Counted from the stretch's first letter, positions 1 to 12,604 are shown. The stretch is DNA of 64,000 bases from Lonicera japonica (GCA_021464415.1 CM038464.1:2232001-2296000), one strand, 5' to 3'. The notes: generated from the letters alone by a model not told the origin. Made by a program: numbers and translations.

Positions 1-540
1 AATAATACGTTTTAGAAATAAATGCTTAGATATCATTAGCATTATGAGATAAGAGCTTGTTTATCAATTGTGTTTTAAAATAAGGGTTTTGATCATGTGC
101 AAACTTTACTTTGCACTAAATTGTGTTGAGTACAAACTTAACTTTGCAATCAAAAAAATTTAGTACAAATTTGTTTTGCATGATGGGTTTATATTTTTTA
201 ACAAATATATTCTTATGTTTCATTCATAAGACTTTAAAACAACGTCAAATAAACACAAATATATATATAATAATATTTTAGAAAATAAAGAGTGCAAACT
301 TAATTTTGCATAACTCCAAAAAAATTATTATGTGCATTTTATTAACAAATAGGTTTTGAATATGTAGTTTGTTAAAATTATTTTAAAACATTGTTAATTA
401 AACACTTATTTATAATAATATACTAAAAAACATATAGTACAAACTTGATTTTGCATGATTCTATAAAAAAAAATACAATTTAAAAATTTACTACAAAGTT
501 AACTTTGTAATCCTTTTAGAACTTGGTTAAATATAAACCC
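1..540. repeat. Interspersed short dyad motifs, AT-rich
   Basis: About six copies of a short motif of the form GTRCAAACTTnnnTTTGCA are scattered here, for example near 99, 134, 162, 289, 437 and 490. Each copy is an imperfect dyad (TGCAAA...TTTGCA). No coding potential is seen. The motif recalls the dyad repeats at 54500-54765 but the two are not identical, so a common origin is only a guess. Confidence 0.4.
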
Positions 541-1838
541 TTAACTTAAAAAAATATTATTCTTTATTTTTTTTACAAAAATCTTTTTTATATAAATCCT
601 ATTTTTCAATATCCCGTAACTTTTATGACTATTCCTTCAATTTAATATTTTCGATCTGTCCGTTATTTTTCCCTTTTTTATCTTTAAATTATCCTTCAAA
701 TTGCCAAAAGATTCTTTTCTTAATCATGCCTGTTCTTTAATTAATTTATAGATAGATGCACCCGGCCTTTTTGCCTCCCAGTTAGAATTGGAATCTTTAT
801 AATTCTTACTGGTGTGTTAACCTCTGTGATGTACATGTGTTTTTTATTAAATATTTAAATATTTAATAAAAATATTTATAAAGAGTATAAATATATTGTG
901 TCTACTTTTGCGTATATGAATTAGTTAAATTTCAAGCAAACTAATAATTTATCAATTCAAAATAATTACAATTCTTTTTCCTATGAACGATAGAAAATAT
1001 TATCCTAATTGAAGAAACTAAGTGAAACTTTTACAAAAATTTTAAACAACATGTTTGTCTTACATATACAATAAATGGATATATATCTATAAATAAATTT
1101 TGCAACTGATGTGTAAACCCTACAAAATACAAAAAAAACAAACATGCAATGAATAAATTATATTGCCTTCAATATTCCTAGTCACACTTTATAAAAATAA
1201 ATATATATTTTTTAAAATTTAGATTTATAAAATAATTTTAGTAATTTAGATATATTGTTTTAATATATATGAGTACATACATAACTTTATAAAATGTGAA
1301 TTTGTAACACAATAAAACATGCATGTACCATATTTTGAAAATATTTATCAACAACGAAAATTATGTAAAAATTGAAATCATTGTAAACAAAATCATTGTG
1401 AAAGAAATAGGCATATTAATTGTGAAAAAATCATTTGAAAATTTGTAACCTATCAACAATGAACAATGTAACAAACGAAAAAAATGAGAAGCGACAAACA
1501 ATAAAAGTGTAACTGAAAATGGTAAAGAGAGGCATATAGTTTTTAGTCCACTCTCTCTGCAAATTCTTGGGGAAAAACATAAGAGAATGCGTAGAAAATG
1601 GATCAAAGAGATTAAGAAGATATATGTATATATATATACTCATATTATACTGTTTAAGGGTAATTGAGAGTATGAAACGGTAATATAATTATGGGTTTAA
1701 TAAAATAGGACAATGAAACGGTAACATGCTGAGAATTAGAATTAATGGTTTCTTGAGACACACAATTATTTATATATATTAATTAGATTAAATGGGTCTC
1801 AAACGCATTAACTATCTTAAAAGCTCTATTAATGTTCA
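541..1838. other. Gene-free AT-rich spacer
   Basis: Very AT-rich DNA with poly-A/T and TATA tracts. The short reading frames here resemble nothing I know and contain simple-sequence peptide runs. I see no gene or RNA signature. Confidence 0.5.
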
Positions 1839-2321
1839 TACCTTGTTTGATTCGCACAAATGTGCTGGGATTACTAATACTGGTACTAACTTAATACCAC
1901 TCTTTGTGGTATAATTTAATACTGGGGGAGGCGGTGTTGTTTATCCAGGATTAAGAAAAAAAGAACCGTATATTTTCAAAAATGCCATTACTACTATAAT
2001 ATTTTTAAAAATGCCACTACTACTACTATATTATTATTATTATTTTAATTTATTTTAAATTTTAAAGAAAAATTAATTTTAATTTAATATTTTTTAAAAA
2101 CAATTAATTTTTTTTATTTTGTTAGTCCAAAATATAATCGCGTATACAAGTTACAGAACCAAACATGATATTAACATCAGTATGAAATATCCTAGTATTA
2201 ATACTGCATGAATCAAATAGGGTATTGATATTAAATTAATACCATAATTAATAGTCCAGTACTATTAATACATGTATTATTAATTCCACTTATCCTAATA
2301 CCTGAATCAAACGAGACCTAA
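1839..2321. mobile_element. Degraded MITE
   Basis: The left end reads TACCTTGTTTGATTC and the right end, read in reverse complement, GGTCTCGTTTGATTC. The ends therefore form an imperfect terminal inverted repeat enclosing about 480 bp of non-coding AT-rich sequence. Internal blocks such as ACTAATACTGG and CCAGTACTATTAAT are also loosely inverted. The termini resemble those of the better preserved element at 50480-50801. No clean target duplication is visible. A non-autonomous PIF/Harbinger or hAT origin is likely. Confidence 0.5.
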
Positions 2322-3220
2322 TAGAATAGATGCCCAATTACATCTTTTCAATTAAAAATAAAATTTTTAAAAGTAAAAATATCAAAAAAGTATAGAATAG
2401 AAAATTCAAAAAGAGAAAAACTAATTGGGTGTAAAAAAATTTGGGAGCTATTTTATTTTTATATACACATAGATTCTTATACATTATTATGCTATCAGTA
2501 CGTGGCGTCGTTTACTTTCTTTTAATTAGACTATTGTCAGTGTGACAATAACTCTTCCTACCACTTGACATGATGATAACGACCAATTATCCTCGATCGG
2601 TTAATTTTTTGTGGATTTCAAAACTCAAAATTTTCATTTATTTGTGGTTCTATCGAGTTACTTATCTTACTAAATATGTGGACGTCGTCTATTTATTTTT
2701 TGGCACAATTCTTCTACGAGCATTTATCACTCCTAATATTATGTCATCATCATATGTGCCGTAACGAAAGTATTATTTGTAAACAAGAGACTCATGTTTA
2801 TTCTATTAATAATTCAAGTTATTTTTAATATGTTAGGATTCTCTTAACTTATTTTCTTAACTAATAGTTCAGATTTAATTTAAGCTTTTATGTTTTAATC
2901 CGATGATTTATAATTGTGATGGCGTACTGGTAATTACAATAATAATTATGACTACATATTTAGTTTATTAGTAAATATGAAGTATTTGAAGCATTTACAA
3001 ATTTTTTTGTTATATCTTTATCCGATAATCAAAATAATAATTGTGTATTTAATTAATTTATTATTAAATATTGCAATATTTCAAACTTATTTAAATTTTT
3101 GATTTTTTTATTAACAAATACACAAATAGTGATTTAATTTATCATTATAATTAAAAGTTGAGATCTATTTTTTTAATTGTAATACTAAATAATACATAAT
3201 TTTTTATCTCTTTACTTCAC

Positions 3221-3291
<71 letters not shown>

Positions 3292-4840
3292 TTATCATAT
3301 AATCTATTAATAATCAGGTCAGTCCTAATATAGGAGGACCCTTTTATGTTTATGTTCTCAACGGGTGGTTTAAATTTAATGTGGATGTTTATCTTTCGAT
3401 CTAACGTCTTAGGATTATTAAGGCATGTAGGTAATATTGATGATAATAATAGGTATTTAGTTAATTAACTATATTAAATATTTAAATAATTTAAAACCTA
3501 TAAAAATTCTATTTATATCTCTATAGTCATTAAATATTTATTTATAAATTAGAGTTTTTTTATATCTCCAATATGTCCTAGATTATTTAACAAGTAAATT
3601 ATTTATATAATAGCATCTCCAGTACTACTATATATTCCTATTTTGTTTAATTATAAATTATAGTTTTTCTATATTTTTAGCATCTCCATATTATTTAACA
3701 TGTAGATTATCTATAAAAAAATATGTTGAGTAATAATAGTGCATATTTATATCTTATTTGCACTGTCACATCAGCTTTCTCTCTCTTCAACTTTTTTTTT
3801 TTAAAACTTCAAAATATAATAAATTTTAATTTAACAATATTTAAAGTTCATTTTTCTAAGGACATTGATTTATTTATGATTTTGTTTTTTAAAGTTTACA
3901 AATTGTATATACAAAAATAGATTAATATTATTGTGAAAACAAAAAGAATTATGTTAAAGAAATTTATCTTCCTTAATCGTAATTAATAAACTATAAATTT
4001 GGTTACTTTAAAAAAATCTATAAATTTGGTTTGCTAACAAATAAAATTACCTTGACAATAGTAATCAGGATTTAGGATGACAAAATATACATTCTAATAA
4101 GTTTTTGACCAACCATGACCTTAAAACTTGATATATTTTTTATTTTTTTTTAATTGTGGTAAGTATATGTATATTTTAAACATAAATACGATTTGAATTA
4201 TATCCAGCTTAGGTTCATGTAAATATAGCATGTTGACGTCATACAAACCCATATATTCGATAAAGGAGGGCCATCTTTTTAGAGCCTTGACAATCTCCGT
4301 GATGATATCCAAAAATACCTAATAATATTGCGTACCTTACTATTATTCGATTATTAGGCATGTATGAGTAGTTTTTACTATCAATATTAATTATTTATTA
4401 ATATTTTAACATTTAGTTATATTAAATTCAATGTAAGTTTCGATTGCTCAAAATTATTTATACGTTCTCAAATTTAATTCTATTTTCTTATTATAAATAT
4501 TAAAATTTAATTTTCTGAATGTAAGAATTTTAATTTTTAACACCCCTTTATTTCTAAAAAAGAAATACAAATGGTATCATATCATATATACATTAACAAC
4601 TTTATTTTTAATCATTAAAAAATTTAGGACTCGCGAATTTATTTATTTATTTATCATGATTAAAGTAGTGATATTTACAATATTAATTTGTTTGACGAAG
4701 AAAATATAATTAATTATAAAAAAGAATAAAAAATAAAAAAATAAAATTTATTGTAGGTGATAAGGGCATATTCAAAACTCAGAGCATATCAGGTATTATA
4801 ATTATTATTTTTTTAAAATAAAATAATAATAGTTTATTTC
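2322..4840. other. Gene-free AT-rich spacer
   Basis: Apart from the TAA microsatellite at 3223-3288 I see only AT-rich low-complexity DNA. The short open frames are AT-driven and not recognisable. Confidence 0.5.
3223..3288. repeat. (TAA)22 microsatellite
   Basis: A perfect run of 22 TAA triplets, 66 bp. Loci like this are usually length-polymorphic. Confidence 0.95.
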
Positions 4841-5400
4841 TGTAACGATCCAAAATATCTCACATTGATTGTATAATGAAAAGTTTCTTGATATATATGT
4901 GGATGTAATGAATTTAACTTACAACTTGGGCTAGCCATTTTGATAGAGAACCCAAATGGTTACATACGGTATTAGAGCGGATTCAGCACCACTGTCACGT
5001 GACGTGTGAATATTGCAGGTTGGGTCTGTGCCTAGCCTAATGAGGATATCAATGATTTAATGAGAGGAGATTGTAATTGTCCTGCTGATGACGAGCCTGA
5101 ATAACTGGATGCGTCTAGCTAACAGGGAGAAATTGTAACGACCAAAAAATATCCCACATCGATAGTATAATGAAAAAAAATCTTGATATATATGTGTGAA
5201 CAATGACCCTAAATCACAACTTATGATAGCTATTTTGGAGGAGAACCCGGGTGGTTATATATGGTATCAGATTGGACTCGGGACCACTATCACATGAGAT
5301 GCTGATATTATGAGTCGGGTTTGTGCGGCTAACGGCAAGCAAGCTTTTGTGTGTGACCCTGACCTGACGAGAACGTCAGGAATTTAACGGGTCTATATGT
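4841..5400 (+). mobile_element. TRIM-like element, tandem LTR-internal-LTR-internal
   Basis: Two diverged copies of a short LTR-like unit begin TGTAACGA at 4841 and 5134. The first unit (4841-4964, about 124 bp) ends TGGTTACA. It is followed by CGGTATTAGAGCGG, close to the initiator-Met tRNA primer-binding consensus TGGTATCAGAGC. A purine-rich AACAGGGAGAAAT (5121-5133) stands just before the second unit. The second unit ends near 5258 and is again followed by a primer-site-like TGGTATCAGATTGG (5262-5275). There is no coding capacity. The order is that of a terminal-repeat retrotransposon in miniature, duplicated in tandem and lacking its last LTR. Confidence 0.65.
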
Positions 5401-5584
5401 GATTAATAATTTTAAAATTTTAAAAATCCAAAAGGTATTAATGAAAATATATAAATGGATTATGTTAGAATTAACCTTAGGAGATCAATAGTTGATTTTA
5501 AGATTTTACCAAATTCGAATTCGATATATCTAAAAATATGATTAAAGTTAAAATTGACTAAAAGTATATTTATTTAAAAAAAAA

Positions 5585-6216
5585 TCTACTCAGTTTACTA
5601 TACTATACGTATAAATCTCAACTCACTATTTCCCTTCTTACCAGTTGTAATTAGATTGTATCATAAGGGTATTTTAAAAAAAAAATGTTATATTTCAATA
5701 GAGTTGAGACAAATGGACAGAATTTACGTAAACTCGAACTTAAGCCATTTAGCACCCATACTTTTCTAGATTATAAAATAAAAAATAAGAGTCCGCCTTA
5801 TATTGGGGTTTGCTTAGTCGAAAACTTGTCGAATTAGGCCATTTTCCATCCTTAATTATAACGGAAGTGCAATTAGTCAGATTTAATTTATTCTACCACT
5901 ATTTGAACAATAAGCATACAATTATATTTTTAAAATTTGGTTAAGATTAAAAATTAAAATTAATGCTGTATGGGAAAATTTAATTCCTCTTATTCAAATT
6001 AAAAGTATACTACTACTTTTTTAGGATAATGTTAAAATTAATTTCTTTGAAAAACAACAAAATTGAAATAAGAACTCTCAATATGAGATAAAAAAAATTA
6101 AAATTCTAAGTAATTATAGATATAAAAAAAAAGTAGTAATAAATGTAATTTTAGATAGTGTGACCAATTACATATAGGCACAATTGAATCGTGCCTTAGG
6201 CACGGGCATTGACTAG
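5585..6216 (+). mobile_element. Probable short non-autonomous Helitron
   Basis: The 3' end has the Helitron layout: a short hairpin CGTGCCTTAGGCACG at 6190-6204, then about 8 nt, then CTAG at 6213-6216 followed by T. The proposed 5' end at 5585 reads TCTACTCAGTTTACTATAC, fits the TC-start rule and is preceded by A, so the element would sit between A and T without duplication. No Rep/helicase gene fits in about 630 bp. The 3' end is well supported; the 5' end is inferred. Confidence 0.6.
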
Positions 6217-7441
6217 TATATATATATGTAGACTCATTTTTTTAAAAATCGATCTTAAATTAATTAACTCAAGTAGCATTTATTTCGAGAGAGTAAAATG
6301 ATAAAAAAATCATGAAATTCAGTGAAAATGATTTATATAATTATTAAATCAATTCTACCAAATTTCATAAAAAAAACTCAATTGGTAAAATTGAAACATG
6401 CGTATTTCTGGATGTTGAATTTTAGATTTTTAACTAATCCACTTTCTATTTGAGTTTTTTGATAAAGTTTGGTGGAGATGATCTACTCATTATAGATATT
6501 ATTTTCACCAAAATCCATGAAAAAATCCATTCGTTTATATTTAGAAATGGACGATACTTAAACTATATAACTTAATGATAGTTCTTAAAAGAAGTAAATT
6601 GTATATGTATATACATATATTTTTTGGTGATAAAATATATCTGCATGCCTAGCTTATCACCTATGATAAACCTAGATTAATAATTATTTTTTATTTTTTT
6701 ACAATGCCCCAGTAAATAATAAAAACTTGACCATGAAACCAAATTTAATTAAGAGCAACTTGTTTGCGTCTAGTTATTATGTATATATAATATGTCTCTC
6801 TCTATGTCATATGGTTGTTATACTTGTATCATTTAATTATACATTTTGATTCCTACTATTTTCAGTAAATAATATTCGTTGTTGTAATGCCAAGTCAATG
6901 TTCTAACATTATATCACTCAAAAGTCAATGTTGAGGCGTGCTCCTTCCAGAAGTTCGGTTAATTATAGCTATCTTTTGTTTAATTACTTAATTTTTATTA
7001 CTAGTTTTAATGGTAGTTGCTAGTAATCTAGGAACTCTGTCGTTGATTTTCCATTTATTTTGTCTATATTTTATTTATGCATGGTGATGAAGATTGTAAT
7101 AACCCGAAAACAAATAACAAAATAGTAATAATACATATGGTCATTTGGAACAATTAACGGTACTAAACACAAACTATAACTTTAAATTTCTTAAATGCAT
7201 CATAGTACAAATAAAAAATCTAAAAATAGTCCTGAAAGTTGAGAAGGAAGTAAGCATGTGCTTACCAAGTTTAAACTTTAAGGTTCTGTTTAATAATAAT
7301 AATAATTGATTTGTGTGGAACGTTAGAAAATTAATTAAACTATGTGCTGAGATTAACTTTTATTTTTTGAATTTTTTTTATAAAAATAATTTCTTTTGAG
7401 GGGAGGAAGAAAAAAAATTTACAAAAATTAAATAAGGATGT

Positions 7442-7477
<36 letters not shown>

Positions 7478-8020
7478 TAAACATAAGTATGGGATAGAGA
7501 ACATTTTAATGCTTGAATTTATTTTTCAACTTCTCTCACAAATCAATGTTTTTTCTATCATTTTCTATATTGTTATGAAACATAGCATAAAAATCAAAAT
7601 ACAAAAAATAATACCCTTATATAAGATGATATACATAACATTTCTAAAAAAAATTATATTTATTTTGCTTTAGAAAATATCATGATAAATTGACATAAAA
7701 AAATATTGTATATAATATATGGGTTACAGTAACGTGTATATTATCGTATTAATCAAAATAAAACAACAATTAATAAGGGAAGTTGTTCCCTACCCACACT
7801 TAAGTTTGTATATATGATCTCCTCCAAGATGCCCGTGATGTTAAATTTAGATATCTCTTGTACAGTTGTGAGAGTGGTTAACATTCTTTATTGGGTGCAT
7901 AAATATAATTTGTTACTTAATCCAACAAGTAGCCCAGAGTAATTTATTGTGTCATAATAGACCCAACACATAAAATAATTTGTAAAATGTCACTCCTTAT
8001 TAGTAGAACTACCCTTATAC
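6217..8020. other. Gene-free AT-rich spacer
   Basis: AT-rich DNA with a perfect (AT)14 run at 7447-7474. I recognise no gene, RNA gene or bounded repeat here. Confidence 0.5.
7447..7474. repeat. (AT)14 microsatellite
   Basis: A perfect run of 14 AT dinucleotides. Confidence 0.95.
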
Positions 8021-8301
8021 TTCTTAAACTATTGATATAGTGTCATTTTGACTATTAAACTAAAAAATATATCACTTTAACTCTTGAACTATTAGCAAGG
8101 GTGACTTGGCCCTTCCGTTTATATTTTCCGTTAAGCTGGACGAAATCAGGGGCATTTTTTGTAACTTCAATTTTTTTTTATAAATTAATTTTAATTAGAT
8201 TTTTTGATTAAAAAATTACTATATATAGAGAACAGAAAAAGGGAAGAGAGAGAGAGAAATCCGACATATGCCTCCACCTCCCCTGCTTCCACCATTGCCG
8301 G

Positions 8302-8560
8302 TGAAAGACTTAGAGAGAGAGTGAGAGAAAATGAATGTTTGTATCTATTAATGTTGTGTATTACAATGGGAAATGGCATGTATATATATACAAGTAAAGA
8401 AGGAAACAAGAAGCCTTAAAATGAGGAAGAAAGGAGGAGACAATGAGGGAAACATGGAGGAGGGAATAAAGGAAAAGAAGAGGAAAGAAGAATAATGCTA
8501 AGCTTTAATAATTACAAAGAATAATGCTAATGATGTTGGAGAATATAATCATTTCTAACA
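8302..8560 (-). repeat. 3' LTR of the 5.15-kb Copia element
   Basis: 259 bp. Read on the minus strand it runs from TGTTAGAAATGATT to CTAAGTCTTTCA. It differs from the other LTR at two bases within a purine-rich stretch (8433-8450). Confidence 0.93.
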
Positions 8561-8571
8561 CCCCCTTCAAA
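8561..8571 (-). other. Polypurine tract
   Basis: On the minus strand TTTGAAGGGGG directly precedes the 3' LTR, the position expected for the plus-strand priming site of reverse transcription. Confidence 0.8.
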
Positions 8572-8572
8572 C

Positions 8573-11500
8573 TCAAGGTGGCAAATGGAAGGCCAGCTTG
8601 AGTTTGGAAAGCAAATTCTGAAAGCGACCTGTGGGATGAACTTTAGTGAATATGTCCGCGGGTTGATCTATGGATGAGATGGAAATAAGGCGGATAGAAT
8701 TGCTGGACACATGCTGACGAACAAAATGACAGTCAATCTCGATATGTTTTGTTCGTTCGTGAAAGACATCATTGTGGGCAATTTGAATAGCACTCCGATT
8801 ATCACACCCAATGACAGTTGGAAGACGATGAGAAACTCCCATGTCTGAAAGGAGCCAGCGTAGCCAAATGAGTTCCTGAGTAGTGTCTGCAAGAGCACGA
8901 TATTCTGCCTCAGTACTCGAGCGAGAGACAAGTGACTGTTTCTTGCTGCGCCAAGATATAAGTGAATCCCCCAAGAAAATGCAGTATCCTGTAGTGGAAC
9001 GTCTATCAGTAGGGTCACCAGCCCAGTCTGAATCAGAGTATGCGCGAATCTCAAGAGATGATGTGGATGAAAAATGTAGGCCATGGAATAAAGTCCCTTT
9101 AATATATCTAAGAATGCGAAGAACTGCAGCATAGTGGGTAGATCGCGGAGCTGACATAAATTGACTGACAATATGAACAGCATATGCAATATCTGGACGA
9201 GTAACGGTGAGATAGACTAAGCTGCCAACGATCTGACGATATAGAGTTGCATCATCAAGAAGAGTACCATCAAGAGGAGTGAGACGAAGACCTGCTTCTT
9301 GTGGAGTAGCAACGGTTTTACAATCAGTGAGACCAGCCCGGGCAAGAATATCAGAAGCATATTTGGCCTGAGAGAGGTAATAACCAGCAGAATCAGAGAG
9401 AACTTCAAGCCCCAAGAAGTAATTCAGACGGCCAAGATCTTTCATCTCAAAATGTTGACTGAGAGATTGTTTGAGATCAGAGATACCAGTAACATCATCC
9501 CCAGTGATAATCATGTCATCTACGTAGAGAATAAGAAGTGTGATACCAGTCTCCCTTTTTCGAATAAAAAGGCCATAGTCATATGAACTAGAAATAAAAC
9601 CTAGTTCTCGAATGGTAGAGCTGAACTTTTCAAACCAGGCACGAGGAGCTTGCTTAAGGCCATATAAAGCTCGACGAAGCTTGCAAACTTGAGAGATGGA
9701 ATGTGGAACCCCTGGAGGTGGTTTCATGTAGACTTCTTCAGAAAGATCACCATTTAAAAAGGCATTCTTTACATCCATCTGAGAAAGTTGCCATTTACGA
9801 ACAACAGCAACTGCGAGAAGGCTTCTGACAGTGGTTAAACGAGCAACGGGAGCAAATGTTTCTTCATAATCGATACCATATTCTTGATTAAAACCTTTAG
9901 CTACAAGTCGAGCTTTGTATCGATCAATAGATCCATCTGATTTTGTTTTGATTTTATAAACCCATTTGCATCCGACTGCTATCTTTCCCGGTGGAAGAGT
10001 GACCAATTCCCAAGTTTGGGCTTTATCTAAAGCCTGTAATTCTTCAGACATAGCTTGCTGCCACATAGGATTAGAACTAGCCTCTTTATAAGATGTGGGT
10101 TCATGATGTGAAAATATGGTAGAATAACAGTGATAGTCACGAAGATGATGAGGTAACTGTCTTACCCGATTAGATTGACGAGGTTGAGGTGTTTGATGCT
10201 CAGAATCGTTGGACGAACCAGCATCATCAGAATAGTCCGTTGTTGGTACAGGAGACGAGTCATTAGATGGATCAGTGGTAGTGATAGATGGGTTCAACTC
10301 TGTGGGCGGAGTGTCAGCAGGTGGTTCATGAATTTCGTTAATAACCGGCGACGGTGTAGAGGAGACGGATGGGTATAAGTCGGCAGTAGAGCTAGTGAAG
10401 AACGGGAGAGAGGTTTCGGTGGTGATATGAAATTTAGAGATTGATGAAAACATTTTGTGTTCCCAAAAAATGACATGACGTGAAATGCGAAGTCGTTTCG
10501 AGATTGGATCCCAACACCGATAACCCTTATGTTCTATCCCATACCCGAGGAAGCAACAAAGGCGAGAACGAGGTTCCAGTTTGGAATGTTCATGAGGCTG
10601 AAGGAGGACAAAGCAAACGCAACCAAAAACTTTTAAAAGGTTATAATTTGGTGAATGACCATACAACCTTTCATAAGGCGATTGATTTTGAAAAGATGGA
10701 ATAGGATGACGATTAATGGTATAGACCGAAGTAAGAGCTGCTTCGCCCCAAAAACTTTCAGGACATCCACTAGATATGAGAAGGGTTCGAACTGTATCTA
10801 AAATGTGACGATGTTTGCGTTCAGCTCGTCCATTTTGTTGAGAAGTGCCAGGACAAGAATATTGAGAAATAGTTCCTTGCTGACGCAAAAAATTTAGAAA
10901 GTTGGATTCTTTATATTCCATGGCATTATCAGCACGAAATATTTTGATTGGTTTAGAAAATTGGGTTTGAATCATTTTGGCAAAATTGTAATATATCTGT
11001 GGTAATTCGGAACGATTTTTCATAAGATATATCCAAGTAAATCGAGTGTGATCATCAATGAAAACAACAAAATATTTTGACCCCCCCATGGTGCTATGAG
11101 GAGAGGGTCCCCACACATCAGAGTGAATAAGATCAAATGGTGCAGAGGAAAGAGAATCACTTTTATTAAAGGATAACGCAGGTTGTTTTCCAAGTTGACA
11201 CGATAGACAAGATATACTTTCTGATTGGACAGTTCCTAATTTACCAGTAGAAATAAGAGATTTAAGCCTATCTTTGGAGATATGACTTAACCGAGAATGC
11301 CACAATTCGAAAGGAGAGCTGGAGAGAGCTGGAGCAGTGGACAAAGTAGATGTGAGTTCAGATGGTGTATGGAGGTGAATGAGCTCGAACATCCGACCAA
11401 TTTTACGGCCTATCCCAATGATTTGCTTCGTCCTTGGATCCTGTACATGGCAACCAGAAGAAGAAAATACAACATTTAGACCAAGATCACAGAGTTGACG

Positions 11501-12604
11501 AACAGATATAAGATTTATAGTCAACTTAGGAATGTGAAATGTAGATGCAAGGGATAGGTTGGATGTGGATATTGGTCCAATATAGTTAACAGGTAATTGG
11601 GATCCATCAGCTGTTTTAATGGGAGATGTGTGTGGGGTAGAATGTTTTGAAAGAAATATTGTGGAATCAGATGTCATGTGGTTACAACAGCCAGAATCAA
11701 AATACCAAGAATTACCTGAAGTTACAGACATTGCATTAGATGGACCAGATAAAACCTGTTTTAGCATTTCAGCAAGATCATTATTGGTGACAAGTGATGC
11801 TGGAGTAGGTGGTGGTTGAGTGGCGGCAGCAGCAGTGTCAGATCTGATATTATTATTTCTGGCAGGATTCTTGTAACAATCAGAACCGAAATGTTTTGGA
11901 CCTCGCTTATGACAGTACTTACAAACCCGTTTGGGACAGTAGAGCAGCGTATGGGTAGTCTCATGACAGTATGTACATTCCTTTGATGATTGTCCAGATT
12001 TTGACTGAGTGACAGCAAGTACTCCACTAGAGTTCTTGGAATTTACCCCAAGTCTGGTTTCTTCAAAATGAAGGGCCGTGACAGCGTCATCAAGAGTTGG
12101 CAATGGATGACGATGGAGAAGAGATGCTCGAACAGGCTCAAAACGGTCATGCAAGGCCATGAGTAGTGTCATCACATGTTGTTGATCCCTATAAGTTACA
12201 AACTTCTCAACATCAGTGGTACACGACCAGACGGGTTCAGAAAGAGCTAATTGATCCCATATAGCTTGCATCTCAGATATGAAATCATCAATGGATTGAT
12301 CAGGTTGTTGTCTTTTGGCTTGGAGGGCAGTCAAAAGTTGGTATTGGTGTGCAAGATCTTTAGTAGTGTATCGAGATTTGAGAAAATCCCAAACTTCTTT
12401 CCCAGTGGTAAAGCGCCCAAACTGTTGATTAATGGAGGAAATAGAAGAATTGCGGCACCATGTAATGATATCACCATTGTTAGCGATCCAGTCATCTTGC
12501 CTGACGGAAAATTTTTCATCTGACTCATCTTCCTTTTGACATGGTTTAGTAACCTCTCCAGTGATAAGACGCCACACCCTTCGAGCTTGTAGGAAACTAG
12601 TCAT
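8573..12604 (-). CDS. Copia gag-pol polyprotein
   Basis: An uninterrupted frame of 1343 codons. In order it shows: a gag region (about 1-200); two CCHC zinc knuckles (Cys210-Cys213-His218-Cys223 and Cys228-Cys231-His238-Cys243); an aspartic protease with the Asp-Ser-Gly triad at 303-305; an integrase with a GAG_pre-integrase region (HSRLSH, CLSCQLGKQ) and a DDE core (HSDVWG, FRADNAMEY, NGRAERKH); a reverse transcriptase with YVDD at 1027-1030; and RNase H from about 1188 (YSDSDWAG, STEAEYRAL) to the end. The protease-integrase-RT-RNase H order is diagnostic of Copia. The first Met is probably not the original start. The same frame continues upstream to an ATG at 12679 and is interrupted only by TGA at 12614-12616, where the family has a conserved Trp. 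Translation could restart at 12604, but the extreme gag N-terminus would be lost. Confidence 0.95.
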   Translation of the reverse strand: MTSFLQARRVWRLITGEVTKPCQKEDESDEKFSVRQDDWIANNGDIITWCRNSSISSINQQFGRFTTGKEVWDFLKSRYTTKDLAHQYQLLTALQAKRQQPDQSIDDFISEMQAIWDQLALSEPVWSCTTDVEKFVTYRDQQHVMTLLMALHDRFEPVRASLLHRHPLPTLDDAVTALHFEETRLGVNSKNSSGVLAVTQSKSGQSSKECTYCHETTHTLLYCPKRVCKYCHKRGPKHFGSDCYKNPARNNNIRSDTAAAATQPPPTPASLVTNNDLAEMLKQVLSGPSNAMSVTSGNSWYFDSGCCNHMTSDSTIFLSKHSTPHTSPIKTADGSQLPVNYIGPISTSNLSLASTFHIPKLTINLISVRQLCDLGLNVVFSSSGCHVQDPRTKQIIGIGRKIGRMFELIHLHTPSELTSTLSTAPALSSSPFELWHSRLSHISKDRLKSLISTGKLGTVQSESISCLSCQLGKQPALSFNKSDSLSSAPFDLIHSDVWGPSPHSTMGGSKYFVVFIDDHTRFTWIYLMKNRSELPQIYYNFAKMIQTQFSKPIKIFRADNAMEYKESNFLNFLRQQGTISQYSCPGTSQQNGRAERKHRHILDTVRTLLISSGCPESFWGEAALTSVYTINRHPIPSFQNQSPYERLYGHSPNYNLLKVFGCVCFVLLQPHEHSKLEPRSRLCCFLGYGIEHKGYRCWDPISKRLRISRHVIFWEHKMFSSISKFHITTETSLPFFTSSTADLYPSVSSTPSPVINEIHEPPADTPPTELNPSITTTDPSNDSSPVPTTDYSDDAGSSNDSEHQTPQPRQSNRVRQLPHHLRDYHCYSTIFSHHEPTSYKEASSNPMWQQAMSEELQALDKAQTWELVTLPPGKIAVGCKWVYKIKTKSDGSIDRYKARLVAKGFNQEYGIDYEETFAPVARLTTVRSLLAVAVVRKWQLSQMDVKNAFLNGDLSEEVYMKPPPGVPHSISQVCKLRRALYGLKQAPRAWFEKFSSTIRELGFISSSYDYGLFIRKRETGITLLILYVDDMIITGDDVTGISDLKQSLSQHFEMKDLGRLNYFLGLEVLSDSAGYYLSQAKYASDILARAGLTDCKTVATPQEAGLRLTPLDGTLLDDATLYRQIVGSLVYLTVTRPDIAYAVHIVSQFMSAPRSTHYAAVLRILRYIKGTLFHGLHFSSTSSLEIRAYSDSDWAGDPTDRRSTTGYCIFLGDSLISWRSKKQSLVSRSSTEAEYRALADTTQELIWLRWLLSDMGVSHRLPTVIGCDNRSAIQIAHNDVFHERTKHIEIDCHFVRQHVSSNSIRLISISSIDQPADIFTKVHPTGRFQNLLSKLKLAFHLPP

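Noticed and set aside
1..8020. tRNA or rRNA genes
   Set aside because: I looked for a T-loop GGTTCRA and paired acceptor ends and saw none convincing; tRNA-like motifs in the window are retrotransposon primer sites.
8204..8419. Open frames on both strands within the Copia LTR, repeated at 13062-13301
   Set aside because: They are LTR sequence; the same peptide occurs in both LTRs and has no domain.
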